Shown in pieces: positions 31,754 through 39,958 of a DNA stretch of 42,120 nt. How positions within the stretch are numbered: position 1 is the first letter of the stretch; every line of letters starts with the position of its first letter. A program made the translations under genes and the position numbers. Source of the stretch: Thiopontia sp964344435 (GTDB taxonomy: Bacteria; Pseudomonadota; Gammaproteobacteria; GCF-002020875). Location of the stretch: contig CAYFNH010000007.1 of assembly GCA_964344435.1 (NCBI GenBank), positions 1 to 42,120 of the forward strand, given 5' to 3'. The notes under the pieces are model-generated. The model did no database searches and had not been told where the DNA came from. It was given only the letters and a program-made list of their open reading frames with translations.

Positions 31754-33324
31754 CAGAGAATCACCACAAAGGTTGCCATAATCATCAGCAGCAGATAACG
31801 CGGCATGCTCAACAGCTGTTCGATATGGGCGATCAGTTTACCCCACTGCTTGATGGTCTCGATCAACCCCTCTCCTCCTCCCTTGAGGATGAGACGCTCT
31901 TCAATCCAGACAAACCCCTCTGCCAGACGCTGCAGCAGCTGCCCAAACAGTCCACTCCCCTCTGCCACTTCGGTACGGGAGGACTGTAAATTACAGGAGT
32001 AACGCTCCCACTTGGCCAGTGAGGTGATCACATTGACCTTGGTGGGGGTACCGATGATGGGACGCACCACATAGGTATCGAAGGTGTGCAGATCCTTGGA
32101 GAGACGCTGGGTGGGGCGTACCAGCAGCCAGTGGTTGAGAGAGTCGAGCCAGAAGCGGTGTATGGCCGCAGTATAGAGTCGTTGCAGTGGCTGTAGCCAG
32201 GCCGGTGCAGGTTGTGTCGGTCGATGCATGGCATGCATGTAGGAGGGGGCGCTGAGAAACTGCCAGCTGCGCCAGATGGCGTGGAGGACAAGATAGAGGG
32301 TTGCCACCTCGTACCAGCCCATGCCACAGGCGAAAAACATCAGGCCGACCTGACTCAGGGTGGAGAAGATCAGTGCGCTCTTGACATCGGTCTGTATCAG
32401 CCCGGTGAGATAGCCGTAGAGTGCGGTGGTGGCGCCGACCAGTAGCAACAGCAGAGAGAGGGGGGCAGAGTTCTCGATCAGTGGTTGCAGACGAATCACC
32501 AGATAGCCCCCGGCATGTACCATCAGTGAGCCGTAGAACACCGCACTGGATGGGGTTGGCCCCTCCAGCGCGCGGCTGATCCAGGGTGAGAACGGAACCT
32601 GGGCCGACTTGACCAGTGCGGCCAGCACAAAGGCGGCCCCAATCAAGCCGCTATGGAGCCCGCTGATCTGTCCACTCCCCTGCAGCAGATCGGGCCACTC
32701 CAGGCTACCGATCCAGAGGGTGGAGAAGAAGATCGCAGCCAGCAATCCGGCATCCCCGAGGCGGTTGGTGATCAGTGCATGGGTGGCATTGCGGGTTGCC
32801 GCTTCACGGGTGTAGTTGTAGGCAATCAGCAGATAGGAGCTGATACCGGCCAGCTCCCAACCGACGAAGAGCAGCCCCGGATTCCCCGCCAGCACAATCA
32901 ACAGCATGGCCGAAGTGAACAGGGAGAGTAGCATGAAGAAGCGCTGGTATCCCGCCTCTCGGTGCAGATAGTTGACCGAGAAGCGCTGGGTGATCAGAGT
33001 GATGGTGGCGACCAGGGTAGCCATCAGCAGCCCCAGCGGATCGGTGGTGAAGCTGAGATGGATCAGGAACGGGCCACTCTCCAGCCAGGGGGTGATGACC
33101 ACCTGGAAGGCAACCCCCGATACCAGGGCCTGCAGATCGATGGCAACCAGCAGTACAAGGGAGAGCAGGGTTGCGCTGGTGGTGACCAGGCTGCTTTCGT
33201 GCTCTCCGCTTTCTCCACGGTTCCACCCAACCACCTGCCCCAGCGCAAGCCATGCGCCAGCCAGCAGCGGAAGCAGAGGTACCAGCCAGATCCACTGCTG
33301 CAGTGAGCTTAGTTGATCACTCAT
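31753..33324 (-). CDS. dabB: NuoL-like subunit of the inorganic carbon transporter (DabB)
   Basis: The 523-residue membrane protein resembles NuoL: E157 (FVGWELAGISSYLLIAYN), K239 (LVKSAQVPFSPWI), H270 and K315 (DVKSALIFSTLSQVG) are kept. After about 365 the usual last core helices are replaced by a shortened region (HRFWLDSLNHWLLVRPTQRLSKDL) like the NuoL lateral helix and a final membrane anchor. DabB forms the membrane partner of DabA and is thought to couple ion movement to CO2 hydration. The ATG (33324) overlaps the DabA stop as ATGA, as expected for a dabA-dabB pair. Confidence 0.9.
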   Translation of the reverse strand: MSDQLSSLQQWIWLVPLLPLLAGAWLALGQVVGWNRGESGEHESSLVTTSATLLSLVLLVAIDLQALVSGVAFQVVITPWLESGPFLIHLSFTTDPLGLLMATLVATITLITQRFSVNYLHREAGYQRFFMLLSLFTSAMLLIVLAGNPGLLFVGWELAGISSYLLIAYNYTREAATRNATHALITNRLGDAGLLAAIFFSTLWIGSLEWPDLLQGSGQISGLHSGLIGAAFVLAALVKSAQVPFSPWISRALEGPTPSSAVFYGSLMVHAGGYLVIRLQPLIENSAPLSLLLLLVGATTALYGYLTGLIQTDVKSALIFSTLSQVGLMFFACGMGWYEVATLYLVLHAIWRSWQFLSAPSYMHAMHRPTQPAPAWLQPLQRLYTAAIHRFWLDSLNHWLLVRPTQRLSKDLHTFDTYVVRPIIGTPTKVNVITSLAKWERYSCNLQSSRTEVAEGSGLFGQLLQRLAEGFVWIEERLILKGGGEGLIETIKQWGKLIAHIEQLLSMPRYLLLMIMATFVVIL

Positions 33325-36300
33325 GAGACGGCTCCAGCGGCTATACGACAAGGGGTGAGTGGTGCACTGTGGCCCATGAACCAGTCGGCGGACGTGGCGA
33401 CGACCGGCACTGGCTGGGTGGGTTGTTGCCAGGCTACCCAGCCGCTGGCAGGCTCAAAGCTGTGGATTGCGCCACTCTCCGGATCTTTGGCAGAAACCAG
33501 AATCCAGCCATTTCCGATCAGCTCCTGCAGCGCAGGTTGGCGCTGATAGATTGCGGTAATCACCTCCAGTTTGGCCTCCACCATCACCTGCAGGCGCATC
33601 GCCTCATGGATCTCGATCATCTGTTTGGGCAGGCCGGTGCGTAGGTCGGAGCTGGCACCATCCATCACCCCGAAGAGGCCGGCCACATTATGGGTAATCT
33701 TCGAACCACTGCCGTAACGCTCATTATTGACGGTGGAGAAGTAGTACTCCAGACTGATTCCCGCCCCGACCGGGCCGTTGGCCAGTAGCAGCCGCTCCAG
33801 CACTGTGCCATCCGGATCGGTCTGATAGTCATAGGAGATCAGAAACACACGACGGTCAAAGAAGGTACCGTGGGAGAGGCTGCGACGGCCAATGATGGCA
33901 GCGGCATTGGTGGCGTGGCCGAGCTCGGGCCGGGCCTGGCTGAAGTCGACCGCACGCCCCTCGATATGGTGCAGGGCACTGAGCGGATCGGGCTGTTTCG
34001 GGGCGGAGGCGAGGCGGCGACAGCGCTCCTGTGCATGGCGTTGTTGGGTTTTCTCCAGATCACGCTGTAGTGTGGCGAAGGCCTCGCTATGGCTTTGTGG
34101 CAGCAGATCGAGGTCATACCAGGTCAGGGACTCATCACAGGTGTTGTGCTCGGCACCGAGAAACCAGCACTCCTGCGGGATCGTTACCCCCGCCTCGGCC
34201 AGCATGGCTCGAATCTCTGGTCGGTTTACCATGGCCGCGAAGATGCGGGCGTTGGGGCCACTATGGCGACCACTGCAGGCACCACAATCGTAGGCGGCAA
34301 GGTGGGGGTTGTTCTGGCTGATGGAGCCGTGACCGACGATTACCACAAGCGGAGCGAAACCGTGCAGCAGGCCGATGTTCTGCAGAAATGGCAACACCCG
34401 ATCAAACTGCTCCTGATCGGTAAAGCCGAGCTGGCGCTGTTCTGGAGTGGGATTGGTGGAGACCTCCGCAGTCAGGGCAAGTGAGGTGGGTTGTCCCCCC
34501 TGGTCGATTTTCTGCTCCAGTGTATGCAGCAGTTGGTGGCTACTGCGGGGGGCAAACACCTTGCCGGCAACAATAGCGAGAGTGGCTGGTGCCGCCGCTG
34601 CAATTGCCGCCGTGGCTGAAATCAGGTTGCGCCGTGTACCCTGGCGGAACCAGGTCTCAACACGCTTGCGCCAACCCAGCCGTTGTTGGTGGTTGTGGTG
34701 AGCGCCCTGGCATTGCGGCTGTACCTGTTCATGGATCTCATGGCTGGGAACCAGTACCACCGGGGTGAGCCCGGTCACTTCCTCATCATCTACCCCCTGC
34801 CAGAAGTGGGGTACCCCAAAGTGGGCGGCCGCTCCCAGGGTCTCAATGGCGGGGTTGATCTCCTCCAGATGGCGACGGAACCCCTCCTCCCGGTCATCCA
34901 TGCAGAAGACCAGCTGTGCTTCGGGGCGCTGTTCCGAGGAGTGTTCGAGGCTGCGTGTGCCCCAGGGGCCACGTTGGTGGTTATCGGCCACGGCATTGAA
35001 GAACTGTTCGCGGTAGTGATGCTCGTATGCCTGCAGCCAGATCCAGCCACTGCGCTCTTCGTCCAGCAGCGAGAGGGTATGACAGATTTCCTTGAGCTGT
35101 TCCGGTTCCAGGGTGGCGATCTGTGCGGCACTGATCCCCATGTGTTGTGCCAGACGGAAGATTCTCCAGCCGCTGCGATAGACGCTGAAGAGCTCGTCAT
35201 TGTCACTGTTGGCGCTCTGTTTCCAGGTCCAGATGATGTCCGCAAGCTCCTTCCACGCCTCATAGGCCTGGTGTGAGATCGGGGCCTGCTCCACCAGAAT
35301 CTGTGCCTGGGCAACCAGATATTCCGGTAACTTGTCGTTAAAGAGATGATAGCGAACATAGAAATCGGAGCTGCGGCGGTGGAAATACCAGCGCAACATA
35401 TCCAGACTGGCCTCGATCTGCCACTCTTCTCTACAGACGCGTTGGGCAAACAACCGCTCCATGATCAGGCGCACGGCTAGGTAGTCAACCATCTCCACCC
35501 GGCCCGGGGTCAACCCCTTGTAGTCGGGGTTGAGGTGGCGCCAGAGAAACATTCCCGACCAGCCGGGGATCTCCAGTGCCAGCTGCTCCAGATAGCGTAT
35601 CCAGCGCTTGACCGGCAGCCCGAGACGGCGCAGCTCGATGATGATAGTGTCAAGCGGATCATCCGGCAGGATCTCCAGTTCATCGCGCCACTCCGGCAGA
35701 TCATCGAAGATCCAGCCACTATCGAGCAGTGCACTCTGACGCCAGACCGGGTAGAACCCCTGATCACGCAGAGTGCTGTGCCAGGCCGACATCCCCTCAT
35801 CCAGATAGTTGGCGATATGTTGAATCAGCAGTGGACGGATGGAGTTGAGAATATCTCTTCCACTCAACTTCTTGATCAGACCACGCAGGGTGAGGTCCCG
35901 GCCAACCTGCTCCACCAGAGCATCGTAGTGTTCGATGGAGTCCCTTTGGGTAAGCTGGTGAGACTGTTCCGGGTTGTTCGTTCCCCCCTGCTGCCCACTC
36001 ATCAGCCGTTGTGCATGTTCCGGTGAGAGGTCGAGCAGGCTTTCGGGATGGACTGCCAGATGGTGCAGAGACATCCCCTGCAGTGTGTTCTGCCACAGTG
36101 CCTGGATGGCCGCCTCTTCATCGAGGTTGTGCTGGATCAGAATCTGGTGACGAGGCTCGGCTTCGACATCTTGCTGAAAGTGCACCAGTGCCCCCTGCTC
36201 CTCGATCTCCCACGCCAGCTGACTGGCGGTGATCGACTTCAGTGGGTGGAGCAGTGCCTGCAGCATCACCTCCCCACGGGTTACCGGCCTCTCATCGAGG

Positions 36301-36635
36301 GTAAAGAGAACCTTGTCGACCTCCAGTGTGGGCTCGTGCTGTTGGCTCTGCTGCAGTGCAAACTCGAGGTCGGTGCGGTCGATGCGCCCCTGCTGGTAGT
36401 AACTGCGATAGCGCTCTGGAGTCTCGTAGCCGTAGGAACCGGTGCGCTCCCGGGACTGTTTCAATGCCTCGGTAAAGTGGAGGTGTTGATAGCCATGCAG
36501 GGTGTTGTGGTGGACAAAATCCTTGATTGGTGCCTGTGCCGGGAGGATATGGTCGAAGTCGGGGATGGCATCGAGAATGCCCTGGCGTAGCTGGGCGTCG
36601 TCCATTCCCTGATTGAGAGTGGGCTGATGGCTCAT
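33321..36635 (-). CDS. dabA: Inorganic carbon transporter subunit DabA (DUF2309/UPF0753)
   Basis: The 1104-residue soluble-type protein is DabA, a beta-carbonic-anhydrase-like subunit that converts CO2 to bicarbonate vectorially. The zinc site matches the characterised protein: C578 and D580 (FCMDDREEGF), H769 (VGHG) and C784 (YDCGACSGRHSG); the His-Cys spacing of 15 is identical to that known for Halothiobacillus DabA. It is about 270 residues longer than that protein. Other family blocks: PIKDFVHHNTLHG, SHGTFFDRRVFL, NVAGLFGVMDGASSDLRTGLPKQMIEIHE and PEQRQLGFTDQEQFDRV. It overlaps both neighbours by 4 bases, so it is strongly coupled to the NuoM-like and DabB genes. Confidence 0.95.
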   Translation of the reverse strand: MSHQPTLNQGMDDAQLRQGILDAIPDFDHILPAQAPIKDFVHHNTLHGYQHLHFTEALKQSRERTGSYGYETPERYRSYYQQGRIDRTDLEFALQQSQQHEPTLEVDKVLFTLDERPVTRGEVMLQALLHPLKSITASQLAWEIEEQGALVHFQQDVEAEPRHQILIQHNLDEEAAIQALWQNTLQGMSLHHLAVHPESLLDLSPEHAQRLMSGQQGGTNNPEQSHQLTQRDSIEHYDALVEQVGRDLTLRGLIKKLSGRDILNSIRPLLIQHIANYLDEGMSAWHSTLRDQGFYPVWRQSALLDSGWIFDDLPEWRDELEILPDDPLDTIIIELRRLGLPVKRWIRYLEQLALEIPGWSGMFLWRHLNPDYKGLTPGRVEMVDYLAVRLIMERLFAQRVCREEWQIEASLDMLRWYFHRRSSDFYVRYHLFNDKLPEYLVAQAQILVEQAPISHQAYEAWKELADIIWTWKQSANSDNDELFSVYRSGWRIFRLAQHMGISAAQIATLEPEQLKEICHTLSLLDEERSGWIWLQAYEHHYREQFFNAVADNHQRGPWGTRSLEHSSEQRPEAQLVFCMDDREEGFRRHLEEINPAIETLGAAAHFGVPHFWQGVDDEEVTGLTPVVLVPSHEIHEQVQPQCQGAHHNHQQRLGWRKRVETWFRQGTRRNLISATAAIAAAAPATLAIVAGKVFAPRSSHQLLHTLEQKIDQGGQPTSLALTAEVSTNPTPEQRQLGFTDQEQFDRVLPFLQNIGLLHGFAPLVVIVGHGSISQNNPHLAAYDCGACSGRHSGPNARIFAAMVNRPEIRAMLAEAGVTIPQECWFLGAEHNTCDESLTWYDLDLLPQSHSEAFATLQRDLEKTQQRHAQERCRRLASAPKQPDPLSALHHIEGRAVDFSQARPELGHATNAAAIIGRRSLSHGTFFDRRVFLISYDYQTDPDGTVLERLLLANGPVGAGISLEYYFSTVNNERYGSGSKITHNVAGLFGVMDGASSDLRTGLPKQMIEIHEAMRLQVMVEAKLEVITAIYQRQPALQELIGNGWILVSAKDPESGAIHSFEPASGWVAWQQPTQPVPVVATSADWFMGHSAPLTPCRIAAGAVS

Positions 36636-38119
36636 GATCCGGCTCCGGCCAGGGTTACGACCATCTCGGTGGTCGCCGGTATCATGTTGACAATGGCTCC
36701 CTCCAGCAACGAGAGTGCAGGGGCAGGGTAGAGACCGAACCAGAGCATCAGCATGATCAACATTCCCGCTGCGGACAGCTCGCTGCGGTTGAGATCCGGT
36801 ACCCGGGCCATGCGTTCACTGCTGGGGCCGGTGAAGAGCACACCTATGGTACGTACCGCATAGGAGGCGCTGATCATCACTCCCAGACTCAGCAGTATGG
36901 TGATCCAGCCCCAGCGCTCAAAGCCACCGACAATGGCATGAAACTCGGCGATAAACCCGGCGGTACCCGGTATGCCGATGGCACCAAACAGGGCCAGTGA
37001 GGTGAACAGTGCGAACCGTGGGGTGTGCTCAATCAGGCAGCGATAGTCGTTGATGTTGCGGGTATGGGTGCGCTGGTAGAGCAGTCCGATCAACAGAAAC
37101 AGTGCCCCGGCCACCAGACCGTGGGCCACCATCTGGAATACCGCCCCGGTCAGGCCGGTGATATTGAGGGTGCTGATACCAAACAGTACCACCCCCATAT
37201 GGCTGACCGAGGAGTAGGCCACCATCGATTTGAGATCGCTTTGGCGCCAGGCCAGCAGCCCTCCATAGATCAGCCCGAACAGCCCCAACAGCATCAAAAC
37301 CGACTGCAGTTCAGCGACGGCAGCTGGCAGAATGGCCGAGACCCGGATCAGCCCATAAGCCCCCATTTTCAACAAGATTCCGGAGAGAAGAATACTGATT
37401 GGTGCTGGTGCCTCGACATGGGCCAGTGGCAGCCAGCCATGGAGAGGAAAAATCGGCATCTTCACCCCGAAGCCGATCAGAAAGCCGAGAAAGAGGAAGA
37501 GTTGGGTGGAGGGGGAGAGTGTGGTTGCCGCTTCTGCCATGGTTGCCATCGAGAAGGAGTGGTTCGGCATGGCATCGAACAGCACCAGCAGGCTGATCAA
37601 CATGAAGACCGAACCCCCCATGGTATAGAGTACGAAGTTGAGTGCGGCCATACTGCGCTGCTGACCACCCCAGCGGTCGATCAGAAAGAACAGTGGAATC
37701 AGGGTCAGCTCCCAGAAGACGTAGAAGAGCGCCCAGTCCTGCGCCACAAAGACCCCAATCATTGCGCTCTCCAGCAACAGAATCAGCGCATAGTAGCTGC
37801 CCACCCGCTCCTGGATGGCCCCCGATGCAAGAATCGCGACAAACACCAGCAAGGTTGCCAGCAGCGCCATGGAGAGTGAAATGCCATCAATGCCGACCGC
37901 ATAGGAGGTCCCCATGCGGGCATTCCAGACTACCGATTCGGAGAACTGTAACGCACTGTTGCCGGGATCGAACAGGAACAGAATCAGCAGCCCGACCAGC
38001 AGTGCCAGCGCAGAGAAGAGAATGGCACCGTTACGCTGTGACTGCGGACGGTTGTGTTGTAACAGAACCCAGCCTGCTCCCAGCAAAGGGGTAAGGAGGA
38101 GTAGCGTCAACAGAGGCAT
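36632..38119 (-). CDS. NuoM-like subunit, first gene of the DAB-TRAP operon
   Basis: The 495-residue NuoM-fold protein keeps the full ion path: E137 (YVFWELTLIPLFFLI), K220 (GFGVKMPIFPLHGWLP), K251 (LSGILLKMGAYGL) and E392 (TAGFIAEFHAI). It therefore resembles a functional proton (or Na+) channel subunit. In two-gene DAB systems only one NuoL-type partner exists, so this is an additional subunit. No Shine-Dalgarno precedes its ATG (ACGGTTACTGC), and those bases pair with an upstream inverted repeat. It overlaps dabA by four bases. Confidence 0.9.
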   Translation of the reverse strand: MPLLTLLLLTPLLGAGWVLLQHNRPQSQRNGAILFSALALLVGLLILFLFDPGNSALQFSESVVWNARMGTSYAVGIDGISLSMALLATLLVFVAILASGAIQERVGSYYALILLLESAMIGVFVAQDWALFYVFWELTLIPLFFLIDRWGGQQRSMAALNFVLYTMGGSVFMLISLLVLFDAMPNHSFSMATMAEAATTLSPSTQLFLFLGFLIGFGVKMPIFPLHGWLPLAHVEAPAPISILLSGILLKMGAYGLIRVSAILPAAVAELQSVLMLLGLFGLIYGGLLAWRQSDLKSMVAYSSVSHMGVVLFGISTLNITGLTGAVFQMVAHGLVAGALFLLIGLLYQRTHTRNINDYRCLIEHTPRFALFTSLALFGAIGIPGTAGFIAEFHAIVGGFERWGWITILLSLGVMISASYAVRTIGVLFTGPSSERMARVPDLNRSELSAAGMLIMLMLWFGLYPAPALSLLEGAIVNMIPATTEMVVTLAGAGS

Positions 38120-38122
38120 GCA

Positions 38123-38251
38123 GTAACCGTTGTGTTGTGATCAGTAGAGGTGGATGAAGCTGGAAATCTTAGCATGGAAGCAGAGCGTGCTTTCTGCAGA
38201 TTTCCTATCCCAATCTCACAAAAACTAATCAGGATTCTCCACAACGGTTAC
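38123..38251 (-). promoter_or_regulatory. Structured leader or MITE with perfect 12-bp terminal repeats upstream of the DAB operon
   Basis: GTAACCGTTGTG (38123-38134) and CACAACGGTTAC (38240-38251) are perfect reverse complements. Between them is a nested stem: GGAAATCT (38162-38169) with AGATTTCC (38198-38205), and inside it GCAGA (38180-38184) with TCTGC (38193-38197). Transcribed from the minus strand, the outer stem would end three bases before the start codon of the first NuoM-like gene. It would cover the region where a Shine-Dalgarno is missing. Either an RNA switch or a small inserted element would explain it. No clear promoter was found in it. Confidence 0.55.
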
Positions 38252-38285
38252 CGATGCAATGGTTTCGGAGCCCCAAGATGAAACA

Positions 38286-38306
38286 AAGCCCCGCAGAGCG
38301 GGGCTT
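38286..38306 (-). terminator. Rho-independent terminator of nhaD
   Basis: AAGCCCCGC (38286-38294) pairs with GCGGGGCTT (38298-38306) around a three-base loop. On the minus strand it is followed by TTTGTTT. It lies 22 bases past the nhaD stop and insulates nhaD from the DAB operon. Confidence 0.9.
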
Positions 38307-38328
38307 CTTGAATGAAAGATTGGTCGCA

Positions 38329-39765
38329 CTAGCCAGCTACCGGCACCCCATCAAAGAAGTGGCTGTTGACCATTTGATGCGCCAGGATGCTGGCAGCATA
38401 ACCAAGGGCGATGACCGGGGTCCAGCGCAGGTGGCCACCAAAGGTGTATTTGCCACGTGCCTGCCCCATCAGCGCAACCCCTGCCGCCGATCCGATCGAG
38501 AGCATACTGCCGCCGACACCAGCGGTCAGGGTGACCAGTAGCCATTGGCCCATATCCATCGCCGGCATCATGGTGAGTACCGCAAACATCACCGGGATGT
38601 TGTCTACAATGGCGGAGAGGACTCCGACCATGACATTAGCGTTGGTGGCTCCCCAGTCGGTGTACATGATCTCGGAGGCGAGAGAGAGATAGCCGATAAA
38701 GCCCAGGCCACCCACCGCCAGTACCACCCCGTAGAAGAAGAGCAGGGTATCCCACTCGGCACGGGCAACACCGCGGAAGATATCGAATGGCATGGTGTTC
38801 TCGGTAGGTTCACTATAGTCAGTCTCACCATAACCCATCTCACTTGGGTGCACGCCATGGGTTTTCTTCAAGTAGTAACCGAAGAATTTGAGATAGGCGA
38901 GGCCGGTCATCATGCCGATCACCGGGGGCAGATGGAGGAAGTTGTGATAGCTCACTGCGGTCGCAATGGTCAACAGAAACAGCAAAATGATGCGTTTGGC
39001 ACCGCGGCGCATCTCAATCACCTCGCCACTGGCCTCAGGTTGTTCGTCCGGGATGGAGAAGTGCATGATCGCCGCAGGAACTACGAAGTTGACCACAGAA
39101 GGGATGAAGAGAGCGAAGAAGGTACTGAAATCCACGATCCCCTTCTGCCATACCATCAGGGTAGTGATATCACCAAAGGGGCTGAAGGCACCGCCGGCGT
39201 TGGCAGCCACCACGATGTTGATGCAGGCCAGCAGAACGAATTTGCTGTTGTCTCCTCCAACAGCCAGCACTACGGCACACATCAGCAGAGCGGTGGTGAG
39301 GTTGTCGGCAATGGGTGAGATGAAGAAGGCGAGGATGCCGGTCATCCAGAACAGTTGGCGAAATCCAAATCCTTTGCTGACCAGCCAGGCGCGCAGGGTA
39401 TCGAAGACCAGGCGCTCCTCCATCGCATTGATGTAGGTCATCGCTACCAGCAGGAACAGCATCAGTTCGGCAAATTCCAGGAAGTTGTGGCGAATGGCTA
39501 CCTCTGCAGCATGGGGCATACCATGGGATGCGTAGGTGGCTGCAATCATCGCCCAGATGATGCCGGCTGCGAGAATTACCGGTTTGGATTTGCGCAGGTG
39601 AGTCACCTCTTCCGCCATCACCAATGCATAGGCGAGGGTAAAGATGATAATCGATAGGATACCGACGGTATCAGCAGTCAGATCCAGCGTCTCCCCACCA
39701 GGGGCGGAGGCAAATACCAGGGTGGGGGAGAGGAGGGTTATAAGGGAAAGAAATATGGTTTTCAT
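38329..39765 (-). CDS. nhaD: Na+/H+ antiporter NhaD
   Basis: The 478-residue membrane antiporter starts with a signal-like segment (MKTIFLSLITLLSPTLVFASA). It contains NhaD features such as MAEEVTHLRKSKPVILAAG, ISPIADNLTTALLM, NAGGAFSPFGDITTLMVWQKG and VDNIPVMFAVLTMMP. NhaD members exchange internal Na+ (or Li+) for H+ at alkaline pH. The ATG at 39765 was chosen, because the frame's first codon is a TTG. Next to the DAB operon it could balance Na+ driven by the TRAP pair. It has its own terminator, so it is a separate unit. It is divergent from the copper locus. Confidence 0.93.
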   Translation of the reverse strand: MKTIFLSLITLLSPTLVFASAPGGETLDLTADTVGILSIIIFTLAYALVMAEEVTHLRKSKPVILAAGIIWAMIAATYASHGMPHAAEVAIRHNFLEFAELMLFLLVAMTYINAMEERLVFDTLRAWLVSKGFGFRQLFWMTGILAFFISPIADNLTTALLMCAVVLAVGGDNSKFVLLACINIVVAANAGGAFSPFGDITTLMVWQKGIVDFSTFFALFIPSVVNFVVPAAIMHFSIPDEQPEASGEVIEMRRGAKRIILLFLLTIATAVSYHNFLHLPPVIGMMTGLAYLKFFGYYLKKTHGVHPSEMGYGETDYSEPTENTMPFDIFRGVARAEWDTLLFFYGVVLAVGGLGFIGYLSLASEIMYTDWGATNANVMVGVLSAIVDNIPVMFAVLTMMPAMDMGQWLLVTLTAGVGGSMLSIGSAAGVALMGQARGKYTFGGHLRWTPVIALGYAASILAHQMVNSHFFDGVPVAG

Positions 39766-39859
39766 GGTCAATGAGTTCCAGGTGCGTAGTCCGTATTCAG
39801 AGGGTTACAGGAGCGGATTGGCTTGTGAAGTAGAGTAACTTGAGTCTAAAGTATAACGA

Positions 39860-39873
39860 TTGTTTTACATCAA
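39860..39873. promoter_or_regulatory. Degenerate FNR-like site between nhaD and the copper locus
   Basis: TTGTTTTACATCAA (39860-39873) matches TTGAT-N4-ATCAA at nine of ten fixed positions. Its centre is about 61.5 bases before the inferred start of the copper operon, the class I FNR spacing. It also overlaps the -35 region of a minus-strand -10-like TATACT (39855-39850) for nhaD. Function is inferred only. Confidence 0.4.
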
Positions 39874-39892
39874 AGGCAAAATGGTTTTTTAT

Positions 39893-39921
39893 TTGACAGC
39901 CTATGTACGAGGCTGTAGAAA
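39893..39921 (+). promoter_or_regulatory. Sigma70 promoter of the copper locus with an internal palindrome
   Basis: A perfect -35 TTGACA (39893-39898) lies 17 bases before a -10-like TAGAAA (39916-39921). The dyad ACAGCC (39896-39901) and GGCTGT (39911-39916) spans the spacer around nine bases. It therefore sits where a repressor or metalloregulator dimer could bind. Confidence 0.6.
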
Positions 39922-39958
39922 TACTCCTCTGATTTTGATGAAAATGATGATTCGAGGC

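Noticed and set aside
37025..37879. Long plus-strand open frame within the first NuoM-like gene
   Set aside because: Composition is Gln/His-rich as expected for the antisense of a membrane protein, and no domain is visible.
28695..38119. The NuoL/NuoM-like genes as part of respiratory complex I
   Set aside because: No NuoA-K peripheral or quinone-site subunits are present, and the genes surround dabA with overlapping stops, so a DAB-type system fits better.
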